This document shows, one piece after another, positions 41,301 through 51,112 of a stretch of DNA of 64,000 nt (positions within the stretch are counted from its first letter, which is position 1; each line of letters starts with the position of its first letter). Source of the DNA: Candidatus Didemnitutus sp. (lineage in GTDB: Bacteria > Verrucomicrobiota > Verrucomicrobiia > Opitutales > Opitutaceae); assembly GCA_017991595.1 (NCBI GenBank), contig JAGOQJ010000005.1:62001-126000 (forward strand), written 5' to 3'. The notes beneath the pieces were generated by a model. That model ran no database searches and was not told the origin of the DNA. It saw only the letters and a list, made by a program, of their open reading frames with translations. Both the position numbers and the translations under genes were made by a program.

Positions 41301-43933
41301 TCCTCCTTGATGGCGACGTAGTGCGTCGGCCGCCCCGCCGCATCCGTCACCGGCGTGATGATCGCCAGCTCGGTGAAGAAGCCGCCGTTCTTCCGGCGGT
41401 TGACGATCTCACCGCGCCAGACCTTGCCGGCGGTGATCGTTTCCCAGAGTTCCTTGAACACGGCCGGCTTCGTGAGGCCGGACTTGAACATGCGCGGATT
41501 GCGGCCCTTGACGTCGGCGAAGGTGTAGCCCGACACCTCGGTGAAGCGCGGGTTCACATACTCGATCGCGCCGGTCAGATCGGTGATCACCACCGACACC
41601 GGGCTCTGCTCGATCGCGCGAGAGAGTTTGCGCAGGAAATCCTCCGCCTGCTTCCGCTCGGTCACGTCGACGACGAACCCCACCATCTCGACCGGCCCGC
41701 CCGCCGCGTCGCGGATGACGCGCGTCTCATCATCAATCCACCGGTAGGAGCCGTCGCCGTGCAGGAAACGGTAGTGGCGGGTGAGTTTGTCCCGCTGAGT
41801 CACGGCACCCATCGCCGCCACCGCTTCTGGCAGATCCTCCGGGTGCACCCGCGTGGCCCAGAACGAGACCCCGTCGACGAACTGCGCGGGCGTGCAGCCG
41901 AGGATGTCCTGCACGTTCGGGCTGATGTAGGTGGTGGCGAACGTGGCGGCATCCAGCGAATAGATCACCGCCGGCGTGGCCTGCACGAGGTGGCGGAAAC
42001 GCGCCTCGCTCGCCTGCAGCCGCTGCTCCGTTTCCCGGCCCCGCGCGCGCACGGCGAGCGCTTCGACGGCGAAGGAGACATCGCTCGCCGCCTCGCCGAG
42101 CAACTGCACCTCGTGTTCACCGAAGAAACCGATCTCCTCGGCGTAGACCACGAGCACGCCGGCGACGCGATCGCCGAAACGGATCGGAAACGCACCCATC
42201 GAGCGAATGCCGCACTCCGTCGCGCGCTGGCGCCAATGCTCCAGACCAGAGTCCGAGGAAAAATCGCCGACGATCCGGGGCTCTCCCGTGCGGAACGCCT
42301 CCGCCGTCGGCCCGCGGCCTCCGAGTTCCGCAGGGTTAATCGACAGCTTCAGCCCCACGAGAAATTCCTGAGCCTCGCCGGCCTGTGCCACGGGCTCGAT
42401 CACCGTTGCTCCGACCTCGGGCCAGGCTATCCAAGCCAGCTTGAAGCCTCCCCCACCAACCAGCGCCTTGCACACCGCTTGGAAGAGCACCGCTCGCTCC
42501 CCGCACTGCACGATCGCTTGATTGACTCCGCTCAGGCCGCGGTAGAGCCGTCCCAGCCGCCGATCTCGCGCTCGTGCGCCTTGCGCACGCTGATGTCGCG
42601 CACGATGGAGAAGACATGCCGGCGTCCCGCGAGCTCCACGCTGCGGGCGCTCACCTCCACGGGAAACGTGCGGCCGTCCTTCCGGCGATGAAAGGTCTCG
42701 AACACGGTGCCATCCGCCAGCGCGCGGGAGAGCTGCGTCTCCAGCGCTGCGAGCGTCTGCGGAGCACGGATGTCCGCCACGTTCATCCGCAGCAATTCCT
42801 CCTTGGAGTAACCGTAGATGACCTCCGCCTGCTCGTTCACCTCGATGAGATTGGCCGCCTCGTCTCACAGCAGAATGGCATCGTTCGCATGCCGCAGCAC
42901 CAGGCCCAGTCGTGCGAGCGCAACCTGCGCCTGATTCTCCGCCGCCCGCTGCCGCCACAAAAACCGCTTACGCCAGAAAACATAGCCCACCCAACTCGTG
43001 CCGGTCACGAAGAAGAAGACCGCCCCCAGCACGAGCCAAAGCTCGTGCACGAATTCCGAGCGCAACTCCTCCACATCGATCTTGGCCACCAAGAGCCACG
43101 GCGTGCCCGGCACCGACCGCGCGACCCCGAAGACATTCCGCCCGCGATAATCCGCCCCGCGCACCATTGCACTGGCGTTCGCCGCGAGGGCCTTGGCGGC
43201 CAGCAAGCGCTGCGGATCGGCCGGCAGCCGATGGTTGAGCGGCGCGTCCGGATAGCCCCGCAAATTGGAAACCGCGACCAAGTCGTCGCCCTCCCGGCGC
43301 ACGATCAGCGCCTCTCCCGTCGTGCTCGGATACGGCCAGTCCTCAATGAGCGGATAGAGCGTGCGGCGCGCGTCCGAGGCCAGCACCACCACGCCGGCGA
43401 AATTTCCCGCCTCGTCGCGGATCGGCGCCAGATGCTCGAGCAGGATGGTTCCCTCCTCCGTGCGATGCAGGTCCCACCGCAACGGCTCGACCGCCGCGGC
43501 GACCTTTTCCTGCCACTCGGCCGGCAAGGACTCCGGTGCCACGCCTTCGCCGGTCTGCATGACCCGCCGGAAGCACGATCATAGAGCGCGATCCGCGCAT
43601 AACCGTAGATCGACCGGTAATGCTCCAGAAAATCGCTCTCGCCCGACGTCGGGGCAGCCGAACGGGTCAAGCGCTCGCGCAATCCCGGCATCGTGCTGAC
43701 GATCTTCGCATCCGCGCTGCGCTCCGCCAGCCAACCGACAATCTGTCCGACCTTGAGCCCGGCCGTGTTGGTCAATTGCGCGGCAGCGCGCTCCTCAATC
43801 TGATCTTCGTGGTGCCACAGATAAATTGCCCGAAGGCGAGCGCACCCACCAGCAAGCCCACCAAATAGGGGATCGGCCCTCCAAGCTCGGAGCTCGATTC
43901 CAACGGTTTTTTGGGGTGCTCAGCCGTTGCCAC
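38346..43933 (-). pseudogene. Giant membrane multi-PAS/GAF sensor kinase broken by five frameshifts and one stop codon
   Basis: Coding similarity continues along 5.6 kb but jumps frame near 43825, 43570, 42560, 40735 and 39950, and an in-frame TGA lies at 42865-42867. Read through, it would encode about 1860 residues. The order is: a GTG start (43933) and an N-terminal helix LVGLLVGALAFGQF; a Cache-like periplasmic domain; a second helix (LWLVLGAVFFFVTGTSWVGY); a PAS; a GAF (NQAIVQCGERAVLFQAVCKA); at least five further PAS domains, two nearly identical; and finally HisKA (ISMTSHEFRTPMAA) and HATPase (GTGLGLNIVKRM). The last part, from an ATG at 39899 to 38346, is intact and could still make a 517-residue PAS-kinase. 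Its stop overlaps the next REC-kinase gene. Clustered sequencing errors are the alternative. Confidence 0.8.
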
Positions 43934-43987
43934 CCGAGCACTCTAGACCAAGCCACCGTTTACGACTATGCACATTTTGGGATAATT

Positions 43988-44010
43988 AATAGACGCGCTC
44001 TAGGTCTATT
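43988..44010. promoter_or_regulatory. AT-rich intergenic segment with a 7-bp inverted repeat
   Basis: The arms AATAGAC (43988-43994) and GTCTATT (44004-44010) flank a 9-nt spacer. They lie in the 143 bp between the end of the TolC-like gene and the GTG start of the kinase remnant, and the flanking sequence is unusually AT-rich. It may be an operator, part of the kinase promoter, or a weak terminator for the efflux operon. Confidence 0.35.
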
Positions 44011-44076
44011 GGCCTCTACCCGCACTGACGAAGGCGGCAACGCGCGCCGGCCTTCGTCCCGAGCACGCTCCACCAT

Positions 44077-45453
44077 TCAACGCAGCTCGCCGGTCAGCGC
44101 ACACAAACGCAGGACCGCGATGTGCCGCTGCAAGCGGGCCCCAAGCGCCTCCGCTTCCGCCTGCAACAAATCCGCCTCGGCCCCGAGCGCCTTGGTGGGC
44201 AGCTCCAGCCCCCGCTCCACCGCCTGCCGCGCCAGCTCCGCCGCGCGTTGCCGGTAGGCCAGCGTCTGCGTCGTCAACGCGATCAGTTCGCCGGCATAGA
44301 CCTGATCCTGCCAGGCCACCCGGATCTCGCGCGCCGCCTCCTCTTCCAACCGGTCGCGATTGGTCTCGGCGAGGCGGCGTTGCACGACGCTGCGACGCGC
44401 CTCGGAATTGCGCCGACCGAAGTCGAAGATTTCCCAGTTCAACGCCACGCCGGCCACGCCCCCGCGCGCCGGCAGCAGCGCCTGCCCTTCCTGCCAGTAG
44501 GCGCTGGCGAAGAGCGTCACGTCCGGGATGCGCGCCTGCCGCGCCGCACGCTCGCCAGCCTCGGCCTGTCTGACCACAGCGGCGGCCACGACGCGCTCAG
44601 GATTCTGCGCCGCGCGGGCCAGCCAGTGTTCCAGCGACTCGGGCGGACGCTCGGGCAGGTCGCCCGCCAGCGGCAGATCGTCCACGCCGGGCCGGCCGAT
44701 CAAGTCCGCCAGTTGCAGCGTAAGTTTGGCGCGCTGTTGCGCGCTTCGCACCCGCTCGGCCTGCGCCTGCGTGCGCTCGGCGCGCACGCCGAGCACGGCA
44801 TCATCGAGCAGTTCGCCGACCGTGTGCGCGTTCTCCGCGTCGGTCAGCTTGGCGGTCAGGAACGCCACGCGCGCCGCCTGCGCCCGCTCGCGGCTGCGCT
44901 CCAGCAAAATGCCGGCGTAGAGCTGCTCCACGCCCGTCCGGATCTGCAGCGCCGTGCGATCTCGTTCCCGGCTGGCCGCCTCCAACGCCGCCTGCGCCGC
45001 GGCCAGTCCGCTACCGATGCGCCATTGCTGCGAGAGCGGCTGCAGGAACGAGACTCCGGCCAGATACTGATGCCGCTCACCGCGCAGCAGCGTCAGATCC
45101 GTGGAAGGAAATTGTCCGAGCGTGGGCGACAGCGGCCCGAGCCCGAGGTCCGTGCCCACACCGTCGAGCAACGAAGTCAGCGAGCCGGCCTTCACCTTCA
45201 CGTCGAGCGGCTCGTGGTAGCGTCCGGCGAGCCCGAGGACGTTGACCCGCGGGTAGCGCTGCTCGCGCGCGAGCTTCACGCCGAGCCCGGCCTCGTCGAC
45301 CTTCAACTGCGCGAGCTGCGCGCCCTTGCTCTGCGCCAACGCCAGGCGCACGGCCTCGTCGAGCGTGAGCCCGGCCTCCGCACCCTGCACCGGCAGCGCC
45401 AGCGCCGCCAGCGCTAGCAGTCCGAGCCATTGCCATCGCCACACGTTTTTCAT
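44077..45453 (-). CDS. TolC-family outer membrane efflux protein
   Basis: The 458-residue precursor has a Sec signal (LGLLALAALALPVQGAEA). The rest is alpha-helical, with the two-fold repeat of the outer membrane factor family. Each half contains an 'A...A..' rich barrel helix, and the second contains 'NWEIFDFGRRNSEARRSVVQ', a typical TolC strand-turn. It provides the outer-membrane exit duct for the RND pump encoded upstream. The ATG at 45453 overlaps the RND stop by 4 bp. Confidence 0.88.
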   Translation of the reverse strand: MKNVWRWQWLGLLALAALALPVQGAEAGLTLDEAVRLALAQSKGAQLAQLKVDEAGLGVKLAREQRYPRVNVLGLAGRYHEPLDVKVKAGSLTSLLDGVGTDLGLGPLSPTLGQFPSTDLTLLRGERHQYLAGVSFLQPLSQQWRIGSGLAAAQAALEAASRERDRTALQIRTGVEQLYAGILLERSRERAQAARVAFLTAKLTDAENAHTVGELLDDAVLGVRAERTQAQAERVRSAQQRAKLTLQLADLIGRPGVDDLPLAGDLPERPPESLEHWLARAAQNPERVVAAAVVRQAEAGERAARQARIPDVTLFASAYWQEGQALLPARGGVAGVALNWEIFDFGRRNSEARRSVVQRRLAETNRDRLEEEAAREIRVAWQDQVYAGELIALTTQTLAYRQRAAELARQAVERGLELPTKALGAEADLLQAEAEALGARLQRHIAVLRLCALTGELR

Positions 45454-48400
45454 GACTCCTCCTGTCCGACCGGCCGCGCGTTCGGCGGCGGTTTTTGCAT
45501 CATCAGGGCATAGACCGCCGGGATCACCAGCAGGGTCATGAGCATCGACCAGACGATGCCCACCGAAAACACGCTCGCGAGCGGCGCCCACAGCGGCGAG
45601 CCGGAGAGAATCATTGGCAGCACACCGACCGCCGCCGCCATCGACGTGAGGAAGATCGGCCGCAGCCGCCGCTCGCCGGCCTTCACCACCGCCTCGCCCG
45701 CCGGGAGCCCTTCGTGCCGGCGCAACTCGTCCGCGTAGTCGACGAGGATGATCGAGTTGCGGATCACGATGCCGACAAGGCTGATCAAACCCACCGTGGC
45801 GGTGAACCCGAGGGGATTGCGCGTCAGCACGAGACCGGCCATCGCGCCGAAGAACGTCAGCGGGATCGCCAGCATCACGATCAGCGTCTCGCGCGAGCTT
45901 TTGAACTGAAACAGCAACACCAGATAAATCAGCACGACGCTCGCGACCAGCGCCCCGGACATCTGGCCGAAGGTCTCCTGCTGGCCCTCGTATTCGCCAC
46001 CGAGCTCGATGCGGTAGCCGGGAGGCAGCCGGAGCTGTTCCAGCCCGGCGCGGATCGGCGCCAGCACCTGCGACGGCAGCACGTCCTGCGCGGGATGGGC
46101 GAACACCGTGAGCGTGCGCACGCCGTTGCGCCGCGCGATCTGGGCCGGGCTCCAATCGGGCTGCACTTCCGCCACTTGGTTCAACGGCACGGTGGCCTGC
46201 GTCAGCGGCGCGCGCAGCATGAAAGTTTCCAGCTCCGTGAACTCGTGGCGCCGCTCGCCTTCGAGGCGCATCACGATCGGCACGGGCGCGTCGTGTTCCC
46301 ACAGCTCCGTCACCGGCACGCCGCGGAAACCCGCCATCACCTCGGCGGCGATCACGCTGGTGCTGAGGCCGAGCCGGTTCGCCACCTCGCTGTTCACACG
46401 CAGGTCGAGCGAGAAGCCGTCCCGGAAGTCGTCACGCACCTGCTCCGCCCCGGGCGCGCGCAGGAAGATCGCGCGCACCTCGTCGCCGAGCCGCCGCAGC
46501 GTGCCCAGCTCCGGCCCGCTGATCCGCACCTCGACCGGAGCCTCGGTCGGCACGCCCTGCTGGAAGCGCGCCACGTTGATGCGCGCCGCCGGGTCGAGCC
46601 CCGCCAACCGGCGCGCGTAATCCGCCACGGCGGCATCGGTCTCGGCGTTACCCTGCGTGTTCACCAGCAGCATCGCGTAGCTGGCGCGCGGGAACTCCGG
46701 GGCAAAACTGTAGTAAACCCGCGGCGCCGCCGTGCCGACGAAGGTCGCGTGCCCCGTCAACCGCGCGTCGCCAGCCAGCGCCGCCTCCACGCGCCGTGCC
46801 ACCGCATCGGTGGTCTCGAGCCGCGTGCCGAGCGGCAGGTCGATCTCGATGACGAACTGCGCACGCTCCGCCGCCGGGAAAAACTTCTGCTTGATGAAGG
46901 GCAGCAGCGCCGCGCCCGCCGGCAGCGACAACACGCCGGCGAGGATAGCCAGCCAGGGATGCCGCACGATCGGACCGAGCACGCGCGCATACACGCCCTG
47001 CACCCGCCCGAGCAACGCGTGACCCACGCCACCGCCCTGCTCCTTCAGGCCTTGGTGGATAAAGACGTAGCACAGCATTGGCGTCAGGAACATCGCCACG
47101 AAGAACGACGTCGCCAGCGCGATGCCCACCGTGATTGGCAACGCGAGGATGAACTCGCCCGTCGAGCCGGTGAGGAAGAACGCCAGCGGCGCGAACGCCA
47201 GGATGATCGCGATCGTCGCCGTGAAGACCGGGATCGCCAGCTCGTGCGCCGCGCGCCACGCGGCGTCCCAGCGCGAAAGACCGTGGTCGAGTTTCTCGAT
47301 GTAGTTGTCCGCAATGACGATCGCGTCGTCCACCACCATGCCAAGCACGACGATCAGCGCCGCGAGCGACACCTCGTGCAGCTCCACGCCGAGCATCTCC
47401 AGCACCTTGAACGTGATCGCGATGGTCACCGGGATCGCCAGCGCGGCGATCGAGGCCACCCGCCACGGCAACAGCAACAGCGTCACCGCGACCACCGCCA
47501 CGAGCGCGATGAAGAACTCGCGGATGAAGTGGTTCACCGCCAGCGCCACCACGCCGGGCTGATCGTTGATCACCTGCAACGCGACGTCGGCGGGCAACAG
47601 GGCCTTCACGCCGTCCAGCGCGGCCTGCACCTCGCGGCCGAATTTCACGATGTTGTGCCCCGGCTGCATCTCCACCGAAAGGATCAGCACCGGGTCGTTG
47701 CGCCCGTTGAGCCGCAGGATCGACTCCGCATCTGCGAGGCGGCGCTCCACCGCGGCCACGTCGCCGATGCGCACCACGACGCCCGTGACGGGATTGGTGA
47801 AAACGACCTGCTGGCGCACCTCCTCCACCGACGTGAAGCGCCCGCGCGTGTGCAACGGCACCTCCAACGCGCCGGCCTTGATCGTGCCGCTGTAAGGAGT
47901 CGCGTTCTGCTGCCGCAACGCCGCCACCACCTCCGGCAAGCCGGCGCCGTAGCGCGCGATGCGGTGCGAATCCGCCTCGACGTAGATCGTCTCGTGGCGC
48001 TCGCCATAGCGCTTGATGCGCCCGGCACCCTTGACGGTGCGCAATGCATCCTCGATGCGCTCGAGATTGCGGCGCAGCTCCGCGTAGGTGCTGTGCGGCG
48101 AAGTGACGCCGATAAGCAGGGCCACGGATTCGCCAAAATCCGAATTCACCAGCGGACCGAGCGTGCCGGCAGGGAGCTGCAACTGTTTCAGCTCCGCGAG
48201 GCCGAGCCGCAGGCGCGACCAGAAGCCTTCCTTGTCCTTCACCCACTCGTGCAACTCCACCGTCACGACCGCCTGACCGTCGCGCGTGGTCGAGTGGGTC
48301 TTCACCGGGTTGACCTCGGTGAACGTGAACAAATACGCCTCGATCGGCCGCGTGAGCTGCTGCTCGACCTGCGCCGCGTTCGCGCCCGGGTAGAGCGCAA

Positions 48401-48545
48401 TCACGAGCGCTTGGTGCACCGTGATGCGCGGCGTGTCTTCGCGCGGCATCGTGAGCAGCGAGTGCAACCCGAGGCCGAGCGCGATCACGCTCAGCACGAT
48501 CGCCACCTGCCGGTGGCGCAGCGGCCAGGTCAGGAGCGACTTCAT
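45450..48545 (-). CDS. RND-family efflux transporter (inner membrane pump)
   Basis: This 1031-residue pump has 12 membrane helices and two large periplasmic loops. The proton-relay aspartates are present in VLGMVVDDAIVIADN on helix 4. Other hallmarks are the N-terminal 'PREDTPRITVHQALVIALYPGANAAQVEQQLTRPIE' region and GLISLVGIVIRNSIILVD. The overall pattern is closer to drug/amphiphile (HAE-type) exporters than to CusA, because the Met-triad and metal features are not evident. The substrate is unknown. The ATG at 48545 overlaps the membrane fusion gene by 4 bp. Confidence 0.92.
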   Translation of the reverse strand: MKSLLTWPLRHRQVAIVLSVIALGLGLHSLLTMPREDTPRITVHQALVIALYPGANAAQVEQQLTRPIEAYLFTFTEVNPVKTHSTTRDGQAVVTVELHEWVKDKEGFWSRLRLGLAELKQLQLPAGTLGPLVNSDFGESVALLIGVTSPHSTYAELRRNLERIEDALRTVKGAGRIKRYGERHETIYVEADSHRIARYGAGLPEVVAALRQQNATPYSGTIKAGALEVPLHTRGRFTSVEEVRQQVVFTNPVTGVVVRIGDVAAVERRLADAESILRLNGRNDPVLILSVEMQPGHNIVKFGREVQAALDGVKALLPADVALQVINDQPGVVALAVNHFIREFFIALVAVVAVTLLLLPWRVASIAALAIPVTIAITFKVLEMLGVELHEVSLAALIVVLGMVVDDAIVIADNYIEKLDHGLSRWDAAWRAAHELAIPVFTATIAIILAFAPLAFFLTGSTGEFILALPITVGIALATSFFVAMFLTPMLCYVFIHQGLKEQGGGVGHALLGRVQGVYARVLGPIVRHPWLAILAGVLSLPAGAALLPFIKQKFFPAAERAQFVIEIDLPLGTRLETTDAVARRVEAALAGDARLTGHATFVGTAAPRVYYSFAPEFPRASYAMLLVNTQGNAETDAAVADYARRLAGLDPAARINVARFQQGVPTEAPVEVRISGPELGTLRRLGDEVRAIFLRAPGAEQVRDDFRDGFSLDLRVNSEVANRLGLSTSVIAAEVMAGFRGVPVTELWEHDAPVPIVMRLEGERRHEFTELETFMLRAPLTQATVPLNQVAEVQPDWSPAQIARRNGVRTLTVFAHPAQDVLPSQVLAPIRAGLEQLRLPPGYRIELGGEYEGQQETFGQMSGALVASVVLIYLVLLFQFKSSRETLIVMLAIPLTFFGAMAGLVLTRNPLGFTATVGLISLVGIVIRNSIILVDYADELRRHEGLPAGEAVVKAGERRLRPIFLTSMAAAVGVLPMILSGSPLWAPLASVFSVGIVWSMLMTLLVIPAVYALMMQKPPPNARPVGQEES

Positions 48546-49594
48546 GGTTGCGCCAGCTTGACCGCCATGCCGTCGAACAGCGGCACCGTGCCGCCGCGCA
48601 CGACGAGCGCACCGGACTCCAGCCCCGCGACGATCTCGACCTCCGTCTCGCGCACGCGCCCGATGCCGACGATGCGGCGGGCCACCGTGAGCGTCTTCGC
48701 ATCGACCGTCCACACGTAGAGCCCACCATCCGGATAACGCTGGATCACCTCCGGAGGCAGCGAGAGCGCCGGACGGCTTTCGCCGGCGGCGATGCGCGCC
48801 GTGACAACGTTGCCCGGACGGAAAGCGCCGTCGTCGTTCGCCAGACGGATCTTCACGGCAAAGGTGCGGGACAGCGGCTCCGCCTGCGGCAGGACCGTCT
48901 CGACTTCGCCCACGACCTCGGAGCCGCCCGTCGCGGCGAGGACCAGGCGCACCGCCTGCCCGGGGCGGAGGCGCGGCGCATCGACTTCCGGCACGCTCAA
49001 AACCGCCCACACCGGCGCCGGAGCCAGCACCGACACCACCGGCAAGCCCGGCGCCACGACCGTGCCCGCAGCCACGCCATGCCGCACCACGCGGCCGGCG
49101 AACGGCGCCTTGAGCAACGTGTAATCCACCCGCCGGCGCGCCAGCTCGGCGCCGGCCTGCGCTTCCTTCAGCGCCGCGTCGATCTTCTCGAAATCCGTCG
49201 CCGTGAGGCTGCCCAATTCCCGCAACTGCTTCAGCCGCTCATGCCGCGCCGCGATCTCGGCCAACCGCGCCTCGGCGGCCACGCGCGCATCCTGGTAGTC
49301 GGCGTCGTCCAGTTGCGCCAGCAATTGCCCAGCGGCCACGCTCTCACCGTCCTCGACGGCCACGCGCAACACGCGCCCCGGCACGAGGAAACCCACCTGC
49401 GCCTTGTCGACGGCCTCGATCACTCCCGAGGCCACGATCTCCGCCGGCAGGGCACGCGGCTCCAGCCGGATGACTTCGACCCCGGGCACCACGGCCGCGG
49501 GCTGATCGGCGCGACGGCAACCGGTCGCCAGCAAGACCGCGCCCAGGACTGCGGCCAGCCCCCATCGCCCGGTCGGAAACGAAATGATTCGCAT
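48542..49594 (-). CDS. RND efflux periplasmic adaptor (membrane fusion) lipoprotein
   Basis: The 350-residue precursor has a lipoprotein signal with lipobox LATGC. The adaptor layout is visible: a biotinyl-lipoyl-like half motif (QVGFLVPGRVLRVAVEDGESVAAGQLLAQLD), an alpha-helical hairpin (about 110-150), a second lipoyl half (APFAGRVVRHGVAAGTVV), and beta-barrel and membrane-proximal domains. It links the RND pump to the TolC-like duct. The ATG at 49594 begins the signal; one at 49639 adds 15 unlikely residues. It is the first gene of the operon. Confidence 0.9.
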   Translation of the reverse strand: MRIISFPTGRWGLAAVLGAVLLATGCRRADQPAAVVPGVEVIRLEPRALPAEIVASGVIEAVDKAQVGFLVPGRVLRVAVEDGESVAAGQLLAQLDDADYQDARVAAEARLAEIAARHERLKQLRELGSLTATDFEKIDAALKEAQAGAELARRRVDYTLLKAPFAGRVVRHGVAAGTVVAPGLPVVSVLAPAPVWAVLSVPEVDAPRLRPGQAVRLVLAATGGSEVVGEVETVLPQAEPLSRTFAVKIRLANDDGAFRPGNVVTARIAAGESRPALSLPPEVIQRYPDGGLYVWTVDAKTLTVARRIVGIGRVRETEVEIVAGLESGALVVRGGTVPLFDGMAVKLAQP

Positions 49595-49600
49595 GGGTAA

Positions 49601-49629
49601 ATTCTTCCGCAAAGGCGCCGCGTCGTCAA
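49601..49629 (-). promoter_or_regulatory. Candidate sigma-70-type promoter of the efflux operon
   Basis: On the minus strand, TTGACG (49629-49624) and AAGAAT (49606-49601) are separated by 17 bp. The expected transcription start falls within a few bases of the adaptor ATG at 49594, which would give a leaderless or nearly leaderless mRNA. Confidence 0.4.
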
Positions 49630-49693
49630 TTGATGCCACGGTCCGACCCGCATGGCAGTTGAGATTCTGGTCATGCCCATTACCTTAGCCGTC

Positions 49694-50374
49694 ATGGAAT
49701 CGATCGAGCTGCCCGAGACTTTGCCGGTGATGACGCTGCCCAACACCGTGCTCTTTCCGCAGTCGCTGCTCCCGCTCCATATCTTCGAGCCACGCTACCG
49801 CGCCATGCTGCGCGACGTGCTCCAGGCGCACCGCCTCTTTGCCGTCGCGCGGATGGATCAGACCCGGCTGACCGAGCCGGGCGCCGTCGAGCCGCCCCAC
49901 CGCATCGCCGCCGTCGGCATCGTGCGCGCCTGCCAGGGCGCGGAAGACGGCACCTCCAACCTCCTGCTTCAGGGCGTCTGCCGCGTCGAGATCTCCGCCA
50001 TCGTGCGCGAGCTGCCCTACCGCATCATCGCCATCCGGCCGCTCGCGTCGGTGAGCGGCGGCCAGCCCGCCGAACTCGAAATCCTGCGGCTCGAGGTGAT
50101 GCGCCTCCTGCAGGTCCGTCGCCGGCTCGGCACGCCCGCGCCGAAGGGCATGACGCAGTTCCTCGATTCCATCGACGATTTCGACACCTTCGCCGACATC
50201 GCGGTCTTCAACCTCTGCGAAGATGCGCAACTGAAGCAGCGTCTCCTGGAGGAACTCGACACGCACCGCCGCCTGCAACTCTTCGCCAGCCGGCTCCGCG
50301 CCGAGATCGAAACCCACCGCCTGCGCCGCAAGCTCCAAGGCCGCCTCCCCGACGACGGCATCGACCACAACTGA
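49694..50374 (+). CDS. LON substrate-binding-domain protein (stand-alone Lon N-domain)
   Basis: The 226-residue protein is a stand-alone homologue of the Lon protease N-terminal domain. It opens ELPETLPVMTLPNTVLFPQS and continues LLPLHIFEPRYRAML. The middle has the usual beta-strand pattern with GTSNLLLQGVCRVEI, and the C-terminal half is helical. No ATPase or protease domain follows. Members of this family are usually annotated as peptidase S16; the function is not established. I chose ATG 49694 because the family similarity begins there; in-frame ATGs at 49652 and 49673 are possible. Confidence 0.82.
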   Translation: MESIELPETLPVMTLPNTVLFPQSLLPLHIFEPRYRAMLRDVLQAHRLFAVARMDQTRLTEPGAVEPPHRIAAVGIVRACQGAEDGTSNLLLQGVCRVEISAIVRELPYRIIAIRPLASVSGGQPAELEILRLEVMRLLQVRRRLGTPAPKGMTQFLDSIDDFDTFADIAVFNLCEDAQLKQRLLEELDTHRRLQLFASRLRAEIETHRLRRKLQGRLPDDGIDHN

Positions 50375-50401
50375 CCCGCGCCGTCGTCTGTCGCGCCGCC
50401 G

Positions 50402-51112
50402 TTAGCCGCCGGTGTAGCGATAGCCGACACCGTGCACCGTCACGATCGCGCTCGGCTCCTCAGGCTGCCGCGCGATCTTCTTGCGCAACTGCGCCACATG
50501 CTGGTCGAGCGTGCGAGTCGTGCCAAAATACTCCACGCCCCACACTGCGTTCAGCAACGCGTCCCGCGAGAGCACTTCACCCGGATGCGCCGCAAACACC
50601 TCGGCGAGCTTCAATTCCCGCGCGGTCAGCGCCGTCTCGCGCCCTGCGATCGTCGCGCGGAATCTCGCACGGTCGACCTGCGCCTCGCCCAGCCGGAACA
50701 CGGTCGGCAAATCGGAGGCCGGACCGGCCGCGGGCGTCTCCGCGAGCCGCGCCCGGCGCAGCAACGCCTCGAGGCGCGCCAGCAGCTCGTGCACGCCGAA
50801 CGGCTTCAGCACATAGTCGTCCGCGCCGAGCTTCAGCCCGACGACCTTGTCCACCTCTTCGCCCTTGGCTGTGAGAAACAGAATCGGCACGCGTTCACCG
50901 CGCGCGCGCAGCTCCCGGCAGACATCGTAGCCGCTCATCCGCGGCATCATCACGTCGAGGATCACGAGCGCGAATTTCTCCTGCGGAAATAACCGCAGTG
51001 CCTGCGCGCCGTCAGCCGCCGCTGTCACGCGGTAGCCGTCGCTTTCGAGCGTGGCAACGAGCCCCGCGCGGATGTTCGGATCGTCCTCGGCGATCAGCAC
51101 GTGCGCTTTCAT
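50402..51112 (-). CDS. OmpR/PhoB-family response regulator
   Basis: This 236-residue regulator has a receiver domain (VLIAEDDPNIRAGL; phosphoacceptor Asp in VILDVMMPRM; Lys in YVLKPFG). The C-terminal winged helix is of the OmpR class, with the recognition region RTLDQHVAQLRKKI and wing VHGVGYRY. Its ATG at 51112 overlaps the stop of the sensor kinase gene, so they form a pair. OmpR-class regulators bind tandem half-sites about 11 bp apart. Exactly such an array lies upstream of the VWA gene at 54351-54390 and is the best candidate target. Confidence 0.94.
   Translation of the reverse strand: MKAHVLIAEDDPNIRAGLVATLESDGYRVTAAADGAQALRLFPQEKFALVILDVMMPRMSGYDVCRELRARGERVPILFLTAKGEEVDKVVGLKLGADDYVLKPFGVHELLARLEALLRRARLAETPAAGPASDLPTVFRLGEAQVDRARFRATIAGRETALTARELKLAEVFAAHPGEVLSRDALLNAVWGVEYFGTTRTLDQHVAQLRKKIARQPEEPSAIVTVHGVGYRYTGG

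Noticed and set aside
45495..48719. A 1074-residue open frame on the plus strand
   Set aside because: It lies antisense to the RND pump gene, is Arg/His-rich and low in complexity, and the minus strand carries clear pump motifs.
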